The translations under genes and the position numbers were made by a program. Positions 17,007 to 26,057 of a DNA stretch of 64,000 nucleotides are shown piece after piece. Each line of letters starts with the position of its first letter. Within the stretch, counting starts at the first letter, position 1. The notes beneath the pieces are model-generated. The model saw only the letters and a program-made list of their open reading frames with translations. It was not told where the DNA came from and did not search any database. The stretch is from Planctomycetota bacterium (GTDB lineage: Bacteria > Planctomycetota > Phycisphaerae > Phycisphaerales > SM1A02): the NCBI GenBank assembly GCA_017859745.1, contig JAFMML010000004.1, positions 26,713 through 90,712 of the forward strand, written 5' to 3'.

Positions 17007-18575
17007 TCACTCCCACTCGATGGTCGCGGGCGGCTTGCTCGAGATGTCGTAGACCACGCGGTTGACGCCGCGCACCTCGTTGATGATGCGGTTGCTCACC
17101 GTCGCCAGGACGTCGTAGGGAATGCGGGCCCAGTCGGCGGTCATGAAGTCCTGGGTCTCGACGGCGCGGATCGCCACCACCGAGTCGTAGGTCCGTCCAT
17201 CGCCCATCACCCCCACCGCCCGCACCGGCAGCAGAACCGCGAAGGTCTGGTCGGTGCTGCGGTAGAGCGAGTTCGCGACGATCTCCTCGAGCAGGATCTC
17301 GTCGCACTGCCGCAGGACCTCGAGGCGTTCCGAGGTGACTTCACCGAGCACCCGCACCGCGAGTCCCGGACCGGGGAACGGATGCCTCCAGACCACGGCG
17401 CTGGGCAGGCCCAGCACCTCGCCGAGCGCCCGCACCTCGTCCTTGAAGAGGTCCCGCAGGGGTTCGACCAGCTCGAAGCCCAGCTCCTCGGGAAGACCGC
17501 CCACGTTGTGGTGGAGCTTGATGCCCGCGGCAGTGCCGGCATGACCGTGGCCGCTTTCGATCACGTCCGGGTAGAGCGTGCCCTGTGCAAGGAACGCGGC
17601 GCCGCCGACGCCCTCGGCAGCCTCCTTGAACACGTCGATGAAGCGATGGCCGATGCGACGCCGCTTCTCCTGCGGGTCGGTGATGCCGGCAAGGTCGCCG
17701 AGAAACGCCGCCGAAGCGTCCACGACGCGGAGATCCGCCTCGAAGTGGTCCCGGAACGTCCGTTCGACCAGTTCCCGTTCGCTGGTGCGCAGCAGGCCGT
17801 TGTCCACGAAGATGCAGGTGAGTTGCCTGCCGATGGCCCGCTGCAGCAGCGCCGCCACCACCGAGCTGTCGACCCCTCCGGACAGGCCGCAGATGACGCG
17901 ACCGTCGCCGACCTGGGCTCGAACCCGCTCGCAGGCGGCCTCGAGGAAGTCGCTCATCCGCCACGACGCATCGCAGCGGCAGATTCCGTAGAGGAAGTTC
18001 CGCAACAGATCGCCGCCATGCGGAGTGTGGGTGACTTCGGGGTGGAACTGCACGCCGTAGAACCGCTTCCCGAGATGCCGAACCGCCGCATGCGGGCAGG
18101 TCTCCGAGGACGCCAGCACCTCGAAGCCGGTCTGGAGTCCCGAGACCTGATCGCCGTGGCTCATCCAGACGCTGGTGCGATCGGGCAGGCCTGCGAGCAG
18201 ATCGCCGCCATCCTCGATGCGAAGCGCCGTGCGTCCGAACTCGCGGGCCTCGGCGGCCTCGACGGTCCCGCCGAGGATCTGGCAGCCGATCTGCATGCCG
18301 TAGCAGATGCCCAGGATCGGCACGCCCAGATCGAAGATCGCCGGGTCGCAGCGAGGAGCCTCGCGATCGGTCACCGACGACGGTCCTCCGGAGAGCACGA
18401 TCCCCTTCGGGCGCATCGCGGCCAGTTCCGCGGCGGGCCGATCCGGTGCGACGAGCATGCTGAAGACGCCCGCCTCTCGAATCCGCCGCGCGATCAGCTG
18501 CGCGTACTGGCTTCCGAAGTCGAGGATCAGGATGGTGTCGACGCCCTCGGGCGGCGTGGGTTGGACGGTGGACAT
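17007..18575 (-). CDS. guaA: GMP synthase (glutamine-hydrolysing)
   Basis: A 522-residue enzyme converting XMP, glutamine and ATP to GMP in cytosolic purine synthesis. The class I amidotransferase domain (about 15-205) has [18 protein letters not shown], the nucleophile in GICYGMQ (Cys91) and the His/Glu pair in [11 protein letters not shown]. The ATP pyrophosphatase domain carries the P-loop [10 protein letters not shown], and the C-terminal dimerisation domain ends in KPPATIEWE, the usual GMPS terminus. ATG at 18573-18575; the divergent ctaC start is 150 bases away. Standard length, no anomalies. Confidence 0.98.
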   Translation of the reverse strand: MSTVQPTPPEGVDTILILDFGSQYAQLIARRIREAGVFSMLVAPDRPAAELAAMRPKGIVLSGGPSSVTDREAPRCDPAIFDLGVPILGICYGMQIGCQILGGTVEAAEAREFGRTALRIEDGGDLLAGLPDRTSVWMSHGDQVSGLQTGFEVLASSETCPHAAVRHLGKRFYGVQFHPEVTHTPHGGDLLRNFLYGICRCDASWRMSDFLEAACERVRAQVGDGRVICGLSGGVDSSVVAALLQRAIGRQLTCIFVDNGLLRTSERELVERTFRDHFEADLRVVDASAAFLGDLAGITDPQEKRRRIGHRFIDVFKEAAEGVGGAAFLAQGTLYPDVIESGHGHAGTAAGIKLHHNVGGLPEELGFELVEPLRDLFKDEVRALGEVLGLPSAVVWRHPFPGPGLAVRVLGEVTSERLEVLRQCDEILLEEIVANSLYRSTDQTFAVLLPVRAVGVMGDGRTYDSVVAIRAVETQDFMTADWARIPYDVLATVSNRIINEVRGVNRVVYDISSKPPATIEWE

Positions 18576-18726
18576 GGTCGCTCCATGGTCCGGGGCCGGC
18601 GAAACCGCGAAAGGTATCACGACCCGCTTCCATTCGGGGGGGCGTGCCTCCGGAGCGCCGCTCCGCGAACCGCTCGTCGCCCCGGCCGCCGAGGACGCAT
18701 CGCGTCTTCGGGTACCCTTCGACGCG

Positions 18727-19905
18727 ATGCGAGGTCTTCGACGTGGTCGATCTCTCTGGAGACTCGGTTTCGGCTGGGCATCCGCGCCGGCCTGCGATCG
18801 ACCCGTCCGGGTAGGCCGCCTGATCGCGACATCGCTGGTCATGACGGTCCTGGCGGTCGGGGCGGTCGCGGCGCCCGTGGCCGCCGCAGCAACGCAGACC
18901 GCCGATGCGACCAGCTCGGAGATCTGCGATCCCACCTCCGGCCTGCCGCTGCCGAGCATCCCGTCGATGTTCGAGCCGGCCAGTCCGCCGGCGGCGGACA
19001 TCGAAGCCCTGACCTGGCTGCTGCTGGGCATCTGCGCCGCGATCTTCGTGGTCGTGCAGGCGGCGCTCGTGCACGCGATCGTCAAGTACCGCGCGGGACG
19101 CGCCGCCGTCGATCGGGATGGCGTTCCCGGCGAACCCCGCCAGGTCTACGGCAGCAATCCGGTCGAGCTGGCCTGGACGGTGATTCCGATCGTGATCGTG
19201 TTCGTCCTCGCGATGACCTCGGTGCGACTCATTCGGGACATCGAGCGGACCTCGCCGCCCGAGGGAGCCCTCGCGGTCACCGTGATCGGGCATCAATGGT
19301 GGTGGGAGTACCGCTATCCCGAACTGGGCATCGTCACCGCCAACGAGCTGGTGGTCCCGGCGAACCGCCCCGTCTGGCTCGAACTGCATTCGGCCGACGT
19401 CAACCACTCCTGGTGGGTGCCGCAACTGTCCGGCAAGAAGGACTGCATTCCCGGCCACACCAACGTGCTCTGGTTCGAGGCGGAGCGCCCCGGGGTCTTT
19501 CTCGGCCAGTGCGCCGAGTACTGCGGCACCCAGCACGCCAACATGCTGCTCCGGGTCGAAGCCCGCGACGACGCGGGATTCGACGCGTGGGTGCGGGGCC
19601 AGCAGTCGCCGCCGGCATCCGACGACGACGAAGAGGTTCTCCGTGGTCGCGAGGTCTTCCTCGCCCTGGCCTGTCAGGCGTGCCACGACATCGCCGGAGT
19701 CAGCGAAGGCGCCTTCGGGCCGAACCTCACGCATCTCATGAGCCGGTCCACCATCGGCGCGGGCGTGGCGCCGCTCGACCGCGACACCCTGCGGCAGTGG
19801 ATCGACGACCCGCAGACCCTCAAGCCCGGCTGCAACATGCCGAGCCTCGAACTCGACGACGCCCAGCTCGACGCGGTGGTCGCCTATCTCGCGACGCTCC
19901 GCTGA
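18727..19905 (+). CDS. ctaC: Cytochrome c oxidase subunit II with CuA site and C-terminal cytochrome c (caa3 type)
   Basis: 392 residues. A long N-terminal signal/anchor (about 28-55) is followed by two membrane helices ([35 protein letters not shown]). The CuA cupredoxin domain includes [31 protein letters not shown] and the CuA loop [14 protein letters not shown] with both Cys, His and Met. A fused cytochrome c follows (about 300-390) with heme site CQACH and distal Met in [11 protein letters not shown]. It accepts electrons from the bc module and passes them to CtaD. First gene of the respiratory operon; ATG 18727 lies 40 bases before ctaD ends the gap. Confidence 0.96.
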   Translation: MRGLRRGRSLWRLGFGWASAPACDRPVRVGRLIATSLVMTVLAVGAVAAPVAAAATQTADATSSEICDPTSGLPLPSIPSMFEPASPPAADIEALTWLLLGICAAIFVVVQAALVHAIVKYRAGRAAVDRDGVPGEPRQVYGSNPVELAWTVIPIVIVFVLAMTSVRLIRDIERTSPPEGALAVTVIGHQWWWEYRYPELGIVTANELVVPANRPVWLELHSADVNHSWWVPQLSGKKDCIPGHTNVLWFEAERPGVFLGQCAEYCGTQHANMLLRVEARDDAGFDAWVRGQQSPPASDDDEEVLRGREVFLALACQACHDIAGVSEGAFGPNLTHLMSRSTIGAGVAPLDRDTLRQWIDDPQTLKPGCNMPSLELDDAQLDAVVAYLATLR

Positions 19906-19930
19906 CTCCGCCCACTCCGCCGACTCCATC
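19904..19930. repeat. 9-base tandem array, 3 units, between ctaC and ctaD
   Basis: gactccgcc, cactccgcc, gactccatc. Begins inside the ctaC stop codon and ends 16 bases before the ctaD ATG, so it would occupy the intercistronic leader of ctaD. Confidence 0.6.
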
Positions 19931-19945
19931 CGTTCACCGATCCCG

Positions 19946-21625
19946 ATGACCACGCTTCCGACCACGCCCGCCGAGACCGTCGCCGACCGCAGGGCCGAAC
20001 CGCTGTCGGCGCGACTGCACCTGTGGGCGATCACCGTGGACCACAAGCGCCTCGGGATCATGTACGTGCTGTCGGGGCTCGTCTTCTTTCTCGTGGGAGG
20101 CCTCGAGGCGTCCGCGATGCGGGCCCAGCTCGCCCGGCCCGGCAACGACCTCGTGAGTCCGGAGGTCTTCAACCAGCTCTTCACGATGCACGGCACCACG
20201 ATGGTCTTCCTCGTGGGCATGCCGGTGCTGCTGGGGATGGGCAACTACCTGATCCCGTTGATGATCGGGGCGCGGGACATGGCCTTCCCCCGCCTCAACG
20301 CGTTCGGGTTCTGGCTGTTCCTCTTCGGCGGCCTGCTCCTCTACTACAGCTACATCGGCGCCCAGGGTCTCTACGGGACCTCGGCGGCGCCCGACGTGGG
20401 CTGGTTCGCCTACGCCCCGCTGACCGATCGCACCTTCAGCCGCGGCAACAGCACCGACTACTGGATCCTCGGGATCATGGTCAGCGGCTTCGGCTCGATC
20501 GCGACCGGCGCCAACCTGGTCGCCACCATCCTGTGCATGCGCTGCCGGGGCATGACGCTCATGCGGATGCCGCTCATGGCCTGGATGATGCTGGTCGTCG
20601 GCGTGCTGGTGCTGACGGCGCTGGGCCCCCTGACCGCGGCGCAGGTCATGCTGCTCTTCGACCGCAACCTCGGCGCCCACTTCTTCGATCCGCAGGAGGG
20701 CGGCAGCGCCATCCTGTGGCAGCACTTCTTCTGGTTCTTCGGCCACCCCGAGGTCTACATCCTGATCCTGCCGGCGTTCGGCTTCGTCAGCGAGATCGTG
20801 CCGACCTTCAGCCGCAAGGTGATCTTCGGCTACCCGCTGATGGTGGCCGCGACGGTGGGCATCGGCTTCATCTCGCTGAGCGTCTGGGCCCACCACATGT
20901 TCGCGGTCGGTCTCGGGCCGGTGCTCGACGCGTTCTTCAGCGCCATGACCTTCATGATCGCGGTGCCGACCGGGATCAAGATCTTCAACTGGATCGGCAC
21001 CATGTGGGGCGGCCGCATCCGCTTCGCGAGCCCCATGCTCTTCGCCACAGGCTTCGTCGCGATGTTCGTGATCGGCGGGCTCACCGGCATCATGCTGGCG
21101 ATGGTGCCCTTCGACTGGCAGGTCAGCGACAGCTACTTCGTGGTCGGCCACTTCCACTACGTGCTCTTCGGCGGCACGATCTTCGCGATCTTCGGGGCGC
21201 TCCACTACTGGTATCCCAAGGCGGTCGGCCGCATGCTGAACGAGACCATCGCGAAGTGGTCCTTCTGGCTGCTGTTCGCGGGGTTCAACCTGACCTTCTT
21301 CCCGATGCACATCAGCGGCCTGCTGGGAATGCCGCGCCGCATCTACACCTTCCAGCCCGACCGAGGCCTCGAGCTCTGGAACCTGCTCTCGACCGCCGGC
21401 GTGCCGCTGCAGGCCGCGGGCGTCCTGCTCATCGTGTGGAACCTGCTGCGTTCCCACCGCAAGGGCGCGATCGCGGGCAACGATCCGTGGGACGCGTGGA
21501 CGCTCGAATGGGCGACCACGAGTCCGCCGCCCGAGCACAACTTCGACGAGCCGCCGACCGTCGGCAGCCGCCGCCCCCTGTGGGACCTGAAGCACCCGGA
21601 GGATCCCGATGGCCGCTACGAGTGA
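19946..21625 (+). CDS. ctaD: Cytochrome c oxidase subunit I (heme-copper oxidase, A type)
   Basis: 559 residues, about 12 membrane helices; reduces O2 to water and pumps protons. Opens with DHKRLGIMYVLSG. Heme/copper ligands are visible: the low-spin heme His in FTMHGTTMVFL, the CuB and Tyr cross-link segment FGHPEVYILILPAFG (the Glu of HPEVY marks the A1 D-channel type), WAHHMFAVG, and the heme a3/a ligands in VVGHFHYVLFGG. The reading frame is intact. Its stop lies 17 bases inside ctaE. Confidence 0.98.
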   Translation: MTTLPTTPAETVADRRAEPLSARLHLWAITVDHKRLGIMYVLSGLVFFLVGGLEASAMRAQLARPGNDLVSPEVFNQLFTMHGTTMVFLVGMPVLLGMGNYLIPLMIGARDMAFPRLNAFGFWLFLFGGLLLYYSYIGAQGLYGTSAAPDVGWFAYAPLTDRTFSRGNSTDYWILGIMVSGFGSIATGANLVATILCMRCRGMTLMRMPLMAWMMLVVGVLVLTALGPLTAAQVMLLFDRNLGAHFFDPQEGGSAILWQHFFWFFGHPEVYILILPAFGFVSEIVPTFSRKVIFGYPLMVAATVGIGFISLSVWAHHMFAVGLGPVLDAFFSAMTFMIAVPTGIKIFNWIGTMWGGRIRFASPMLFATGFVAMFVIGGLTGIMLAMVPFDWQVSDSYFVVGHFHYVLFGGTIFAIFGALHYWYPKAVGRMLNETIAKWSFWLLFAGFNLTFFPMHISGLLGMPRRIYTFQPDRGLELWNLLSTAGVPLQAAGVLLIVWNLLRSHRKGAIAGNDPWDAWTLEWATTSPPPEHNFDEPPTVGSRRPLWDLKHPEDPDGRYE

Positions 21626-22241
21626 CGCCACCGTCGATCCCACGGACGGCGCGACCCGCCGAGACGCCGTCGAATGGCGGCCCTCCCGCGGCAAGGTCGG
21701 CGTGGCCTCGCTCATCGCGATGGAGAGCTTCTTCTTCGGCACCTTCATCGTGGCGTTCCTCTTCTACATCGGGAAGGACGTCCACGGCCCCACCGGCGCC
21801 ACCGCCCTCGACGTCGGCCCGGTGATCGTCTGGTCGATCTGCCTGCTCTCCTCGAGCGCCACCGTCGTCGCCGCCGTGAAGGCTCTCGCCCGCGGCGCGA
21901 AGGCCGCATTCGAGTTCTGGATGGGGGCGACGCTGCTGCTCGGCGGCGCGTTCGTCTACGGCACCGCGGTGGAGTGGCGCGGCCTGATGCTCGACCACGA
22001 ACTGTTCATCTCGACCAACCTCTTCGGCAGCACCTACTACGGTCTCGTCGGCTTTCACGCGTTCCACGTGGTGCTGGGACTCCTGGCGCTCGGCATGATC
22101 TGGACGCTCTCGAAGCTCGGGCACCTGCGGGCCGTCGATGCGGAGAAGGTCGAACTGGTCAGCTGGTACTGGCACTTCGTGGACGTCGTGTGGATCTTCG
22201 TCTTCACCAGCGTCTACCTCTTCGGCACGGGGATCCTCTGA
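21609..22241 (+). CDS. ctaE: Cytochrome c oxidase subunit III
   Basis: 210 residues with five predicted membrane helices. Diagnostic segments are GVASLIAMESFFFGTFIVAF, FVYGTAVEWRGL, then STYYGLVGFHAFHVVLGLLALG and SWYWHFVDVVWIFVFTSVY, the family-specific YWHFVD(V)VW motif. It overlaps ctaD by 17 bases at its start; its TGA shares one base with the next ATG (TGATG), indicating coupled translation. Confidence 0.96.
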   Translation: MAATSDATVDPTDGATRRDAVEWRPSRGKVGVASLIAMESFFFGTFIVAFLFYIGKDVHGPTGATALDVGPVIVWSICLLSSSATVVAAVKALARGAKAAFEFWMGATLLLGGAFVYGTAVEWRGLMLDHELFISTNLFGSTYYGLVGFHAFHVVLGLLALGMIWTLSKLGHLRAVDAEKVELVSWYWHFVDVVWIFVFTSVYLFGTGIL

Positions 22242-23056
22242 TGGCGACTCCGGACGACGCGCGAGAGACGCCCTACGCCCGGGCGATTCCCCGACCGACC
22301 GCGGGGCCGCTGGTCGCCGCGTTCGGCGTCGCCATGCTGTTCGCTGGCATCGTCACCAACGTCGGCGCCAGCGTGGTCGGCGCGGTGGCGCTGGTCTTCG
22401 GCGGCGTGATCTGGTTTCGCGAGGTCATGCCGGACGAGGCCGTCGAACCGATCGAGGCGACCGGCGGCCAGACCGTGGTGACGCCTCCGCCGCTGCCGGC
22501 CCGGGACGCCCCGAGCCGAAGACTCCTGCTGCCGGTCGAGATCCATCCATATCGGGCCGGACTCGTCGGTGGACTCGCCGGCGGCGCCGCCATGGCGGTC
22601 GTCGCGGCGGCATGGGGCCTGGTCGAGCACGGCAGCGTGTGGCTTCCGATCAACCTGCTCGCGGGCGCGGTCAATCCCGGCATGGCGGCGATGGGCGAGC
22701 CGGAACTCGCCGCCTTCGACGGAGGTTGGATCGCGATCGCCGTCGGCATCCACGCGGCCCTTTCGATCATGACCGGCCTCCTGTTCACGGTGGCGCTCCC
22801 GATGATGCCGCGACGACCGATGCTGTTCGGCGTCGTCGTCGCGCCGGTGATCCTCTCCTCGCTTTCCTGGAGCACCATGGGCATCGTGAATCCAGCCATG
22901 GAGGAGTTCATCTCCTGGCCGTGGTTCGTCGGCAGCCAGATCGCCTTCGGCGCGGTGTGCGGCGCGGTCATCTCCCGCGTCGAGAAGGTGCCGACGATGG
23001 CGGCGCTGTCGACCTCGGAGCGGCTCGGCATCGAGCAGAGCGAGGTGGGATCGTGA
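22241..23056 (+). CDS. Multi-spanning membrane protein of the respiratory operon, function unknown
   Basis: 271 residues. Two N-terminal helices (LVAAFGVAMLFAGIVTNVG; SVVGAVALVFGGVIWFREVM) resemble the small subunit IV-type membrane polypeptides found after subunit III in related operons. After a Pro-rich loop come four more helices (GLVGGLAGGAAMAVVAAAWG; IAIAVGIHAALSIMTGLLFTV; MLFGVVVAPVILSSLSWSTMG; WFVGSQIAFGAVCGAVISRV). No cofactor ligands are evident. It sits between the oxidase and bc genes with 1- and 4-base overlaps, so it likely belongs to the oxidase or links the two complexes. Confidence 0.8.
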   Translation: MATPDDARETPYARAIPRPTAGPLVAAFGVAMLFAGIVTNVGASVVGAVALVFGGVIWFREVMPDEAVEPIEATGGQTVVTPPPLPARDAPSRRLLLPVEIHPYRAGLVGGLAGGAAMAVVAAAWGLVEHGSVWLPINLLAGAVNPGMAAMGEPELAAFDGGWIAIAVGIHAALSIMTGLLFTVALPMMPRRPMLFGVVVAPVILSSLSWSTMGIVNPAMEEFISWPWFVGSQIAFGAVCGAVISRVEKVPTMAALSTSERLGIEQSEVGS

Positions 23057-23784
23057 GGGCGACGCTCCTTCTGGCGACGTGCGGCGCACTCCTCGCCGGC
23101 TGCGGCGGCGGGGCTCTTCCTCCCGGCAGCGTCGAGGCGGCCCCGCCCGAGGCGCCGGGTCTCGACACCGCCGAAGGGGTCGCCGCCTTCTACGCCAACG
23201 CCTGCTCGGGCTGTCACGGCGCCGACGGCTGGCACGGAGCGGCACGACCGCTCGCCGATCCCCTGTGGTGGCGCACGATGCCCGACGAGCAGATCGTCGA
23301 GGCGACCGCGGTCGGCCTGGGTCGCCTGATGCCGGGCTTCTCGAAGGATGCCAAGGGCGGGCCGTACATCGCCTACGCCGGCCTCGATCGCGACGACGTC
23401 GCGACGTTCGTGAAGGGACTCCGCAAACGCTGGGAGACCGGGGGTGAACCGGCCCCGGCCGGATCGGCGGTTCGACTCGGCGACGCGTCGATGGGCGGCG
23501 AACTCTTCTCGGCGCACTGCGCGTCCTGCCACGTCGAGGGAAGTCGCGACAGCGTGCTGAACCCGTTCTATCTCGCCAACGTCACCGACCAGGGCCTCTG
23601 GAGCGCCGTGGTCTTCGGCCGACCCGATCTGGGCAAGGCGCCCTCGTCGCTGTCGCCGGACGAGATCGCCGACGTCGTCGCGTTCATGGCGAGCAGGCGA
23701 CCGTCGTGGGCCTCGCAAGGCGCCGTCGAGCCGCCGCTTCCGACATCGCCCGATCCCGACACCACCAGGGAGACCTCTCCGTGA
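23053..23784 (+). CDS. Diheme cytochrome c lipoprotein
   Basis: 243 residues. A lipoprotein signal LLLATCGALLAGC (Cys at about 17 after the lipobox LLAGC) anchors it to a membrane. Two c-type heme domains follow: ACSGCHGADG (about 50) and HCASCHVEGSRD (about 155), each followed by plausible Met ligands (RLMPGF; FMASRR region less certain). Probably shuttles electrons between the bc module and CtaC. GTG start overlaps the upstream TGA (GTGA), and its own TGA overlaps the next GTG the same way. Confidence 0.92.
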   Translation: MRATLLLATCGALLAGCGGGALPPGSVEAAPPEAPGLDTAEGVAAFYANACSGCHGADGWHGAARPLADPLWWRTMPDEQIVEATAVGLGRLMPGFSKDAKGGPYIAYAGLDRDDVATFVKGLRKRWETGGEPAPAGSAVRLGDASMGGELFSAHCASCHVEGSRDSVLNPFYLANVTDQGLWSAVVFGRPDLGKAPSSLSPDEIADVVAFMASRRPSWASQGAVEPPLPTSPDPDTTRETSP

Positions 23785-24479
23785 GTGCAGCCGAGGACGA
23801 ACGCAGAGCGAACGACACGCCCCTGCCGCAGGCGAGCGGCGCCGACACCCAGAGCGCGACGGACGGCTCGCCCTGCGAAGGCTGCGGAAGCTCCGCGGCA
23901 GCCGGTGGCGGCCGGCGAGAGTTCATGTTCAAGATCGGGCTTGGCCTCATGGGTGCCGGCGGTGTCGCCGCGGCCGCGCCCGTCGTCTCGGCGATGCTGG
24001 CGCCGGGATTCCGTTCCTACGCCGAACAATGGGTGGACCTGGGCGCGGTCGAGGACTTCCCACCCGGCGAGACCCGCTTCGCCACCTTCGTGAACCCCTG
24101 GACCGCACCCACCGACGGGCTCACCGCGAGAACGGGTTGCTGGGTCCGCCACATTCCGCCCGGCGGCGCATCCAGGCGTGGGCCGGTGCAGCCGCTCGAT
24201 ACGAGCTCGGACGAGCCCCCGCCGCCGGACGCGTTCAATCCGGAGGCGCCGGACTTCCAGGTGTTCGCGGTCAACTGCGCCCATCTGGGCTGCCCGGTGC
24301 GCTGGTTCCCGCAGTCGCGGCTCTTCATGTGCCCCTGCCACGGCGGCGTCTACTACGAGGACGGTTCCCGGGCGAGCGGCCCCCCGCCTCGCGGACTCTT
24401 CCCCTACCCGGCGAAGATCGAGAACGGTCGCCTCTGGATCGACGCGGGACGACTTCCGGGCCTCGAGGAGGCGCCCTGA
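23781..24479 (+). CDS. Rieske [2Fe-2S] protein of the cytochrome bc module
   Basis: 232 residues. The N-terminus has an unusual Cys pair (PCEGCGSS, about 32-35) and then a twin-arginine-like signal/anchor GRREFMFKIGLGLMGAGGV. The C-terminal Rieske domain shows NCAHLGCPVRW (about 165) and MCPCHGGVYYEDGS (about 184): two Cys and two His cluster ligands plus the disulfide Cys pair, then GPPPRGLFPYPA. It delivers electrons from quinol to cytochrome c. GTG start in a 4-base overlap; stop overlaps the next ATG by one base. Confidence 0.96.
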   Translation: MSAAEDERRANDTPLPQASGADTQSATDGSPCEGCGSSAAAGGGRREFMFKIGLGLMGAGGVAAAAPVVSAMLAPGFRSYAEQWVDLGAVEDFPPGETRFATFVNPWTAPTDGLTARTGCWVRHIPPGGASRRGPVQPLDTSSDEPPPPDAFNPEAPDFQVFAVNCAHLGCPVRWFPQSRLFMCPCHGGVYYEDGSRASGPPPRGLFPYPAKIENGRLWIDAGRLPGLEEAP

Positions 24480-25990
24480 TGACGGACCACGGCTCGCCCA
24501 ACGAGCGAGGTCCGCTCGCCCGCGCCGTGCTCGGCCCGCTCTCGTGGCTCGAGGACCGCACCGGCATCGGCGCGTTCATCGCGCCGATCATGACCCACCG
24601 CGTGCCGCCGAGCGCGAAGTGGTTCTACGTCTTCGGCAGCGCGACGCTGATGTTCTTCTCGCTGCAGATCGTCACCGGGATCTGCCTCGCGACGCTGTAC
24701 GCCCCGAGCGCCTCCAACGCCTACCAGAACCTCGTCCACATCGACACCCAGGTGCCGTTCGGATGGATGCTGCGGGCCCTGCACGGTTGGTCGAGCAACG
24801 CCATGGTGGCGATGATGATCCTCCACATGGTGCAGGTGTTCCTGCACGCGACCTACAAGTTCCCGCGCGAGATGACCTGGATGGTCGGCGTCCTGCTCTG
24901 CCTGCTGACGCTGGCCCTCGCCTTCACGGGGCAGGTGCTGCGGTGGGACCAGGACGCGTACTGGGGCATCGGCATCGGCGCCGCCATCGCCGACCGCATC
25001 CCCTTCGTGGGCAACTGGGCGCGAGGCCTGCTGCTCGGCGGTCCGATCATCAGCGGCGAGACCCTCAGCCGGTTCTTCGCCCTGCACGTCTTCGTGCTGC
25101 CAGGGATCACCATCGCCCTCGTCGGCCTGCATCTGGTGCTCGTGCTTCGGCATGGGATCAGCGAGATGCCCAAGGCCGGCGAGCCCGTCGACCCGGCGAC
25201 CTATCGCGAGGCCTACGAGAAGCGGATCCACAAGGAAGGCGTGCCCTTCTGGCCCGATGCCGCCAAGCGGGACATGGTCTTCTGCGGGCTCGCCCTGCTG
25301 GCCCTGGTCGCGATCGCGCTTCTCGCCGGCCCGATGGGTCCCAACGGCATCCCCGATCCCACCGACATCGAGACCAACCCGAGGCCGGACCTGCCGTTCC
25401 TGTGGATCTTCGGTCTGGTCTCGCTGATCCCGCCGGCGAGCGAGACGGCGGTGATGCTGATCGCGCCGGGCGTGCTGATCCTCGGCCTCGTCCTGCTGCC
25501 TCTCTTCGGCAACGCCGGCGAACGGGCTCCGAGCCGCCGGCCCTTCATGGTGCTGGGCGTGGTGCTCGCGGCCACCACCGTCGGAATCCTCACGTGGGAG
25601 GGCGCGAAGAGTCCGTGGAGCCCGGTGATGGACGCGTGGAGCTCGATGCCGACGCCGATCGAGTACGTCGAGGATCGAGGACCGCTCGAGCTGCAGGGCG
25701 CCGTGGTCGTTCAGAACGCCCAGTGCCGCAACTGCCACGAACTCGGCGGAGAGGGCGGCAAGCGTGGACCGGCGCTCGACGACGTCGCGACGCGCCTCTC
25801 CTACGACCAGCTGATCCGCCAGGTCCAGCAGGGCGGCGGCAACATGCCTGCGTTCGGCAAGAACCTGACCAGCGCCGAGACCGAAGCGGTCGTGAGGTTC
25901 CTGCTGACCATGCATCCGGCGAACGAGCCGGTCTCCAGCCCGCCGGGCGCACTGCTGCCGATTCCGCCGCAGGCCGCCGAGCGACGCTGA
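24479..25990 (+). CDS. Cytochrome b fused to C-terminal cytochrome c
   Basis: 503 residues. The N-terminal cytochrome b core includes heme-ligand helices LRALHGWSSNAMVAMMILHM and FFALHVFVLPGITIALVGLH, with GQVLRWDQDAYWG between. The Qo region where PEWYF is expected reads RPDLPFLWIFGLVSLIPP, so the motif is not canonical. After three more helices, a cytochrome c domain (about 395-490) carries NAQCRNCHELGGEGGKRGP and the likely Met ligand in GGNMPAFGKNL. The fusion gives the bc complex its own c-type heme, replacing a separate cytochrome c1. ATG overlaps the Rieske stop. Confidence 0.94.
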   Translation: MTDHGSPNERGPLARAVLGPLSWLEDRTGIGAFIAPIMTHRVPPSAKWFYVFGSATLMFFSLQIVTGICLATLYAPSASNAYQNLVHIDTQVPFGWMLRALHGWSSNAMVAMMILHMVQVFLHATYKFPREMTWMVGVLLCLLTLALAFTGQVLRWDQDAYWGIGIGAAIADRIPFVGNWARGLLLGGPIISGETLSRFFALHVFVLPGITIALVGLHLVLVLRHGISEMPKAGEPVDPATYREAYEKRIHKEGVPFWPDAAKRDMVFCGLALLALVAIALLAGPMGPNGIPDPTDIETNPRPDLPFLWIFGLVSLIPPASETAVMLIAPGVLILGLVLLPLFGNAGERAPSRRPFMVLGVVLAATTVGILTWEGAKSPWSPVMDAWSSMPTPIEYVEDRGPLELQGAVVVQNAQCRNCHELGGEGGKRGPALDDVATRLSYDQLIRQVQQGGGNMPAFGKNLTSAETEAVVRFLLTMHPANEPVSSPPGALLPIPPQAAERR

Positions 25991-26057
25991 ATCCCGTCCC
26001 TCGCGCCGGACGCTCGGCGAGTCGGACCACCTCGCCCTCCGCGACTACGCTCCGCCC

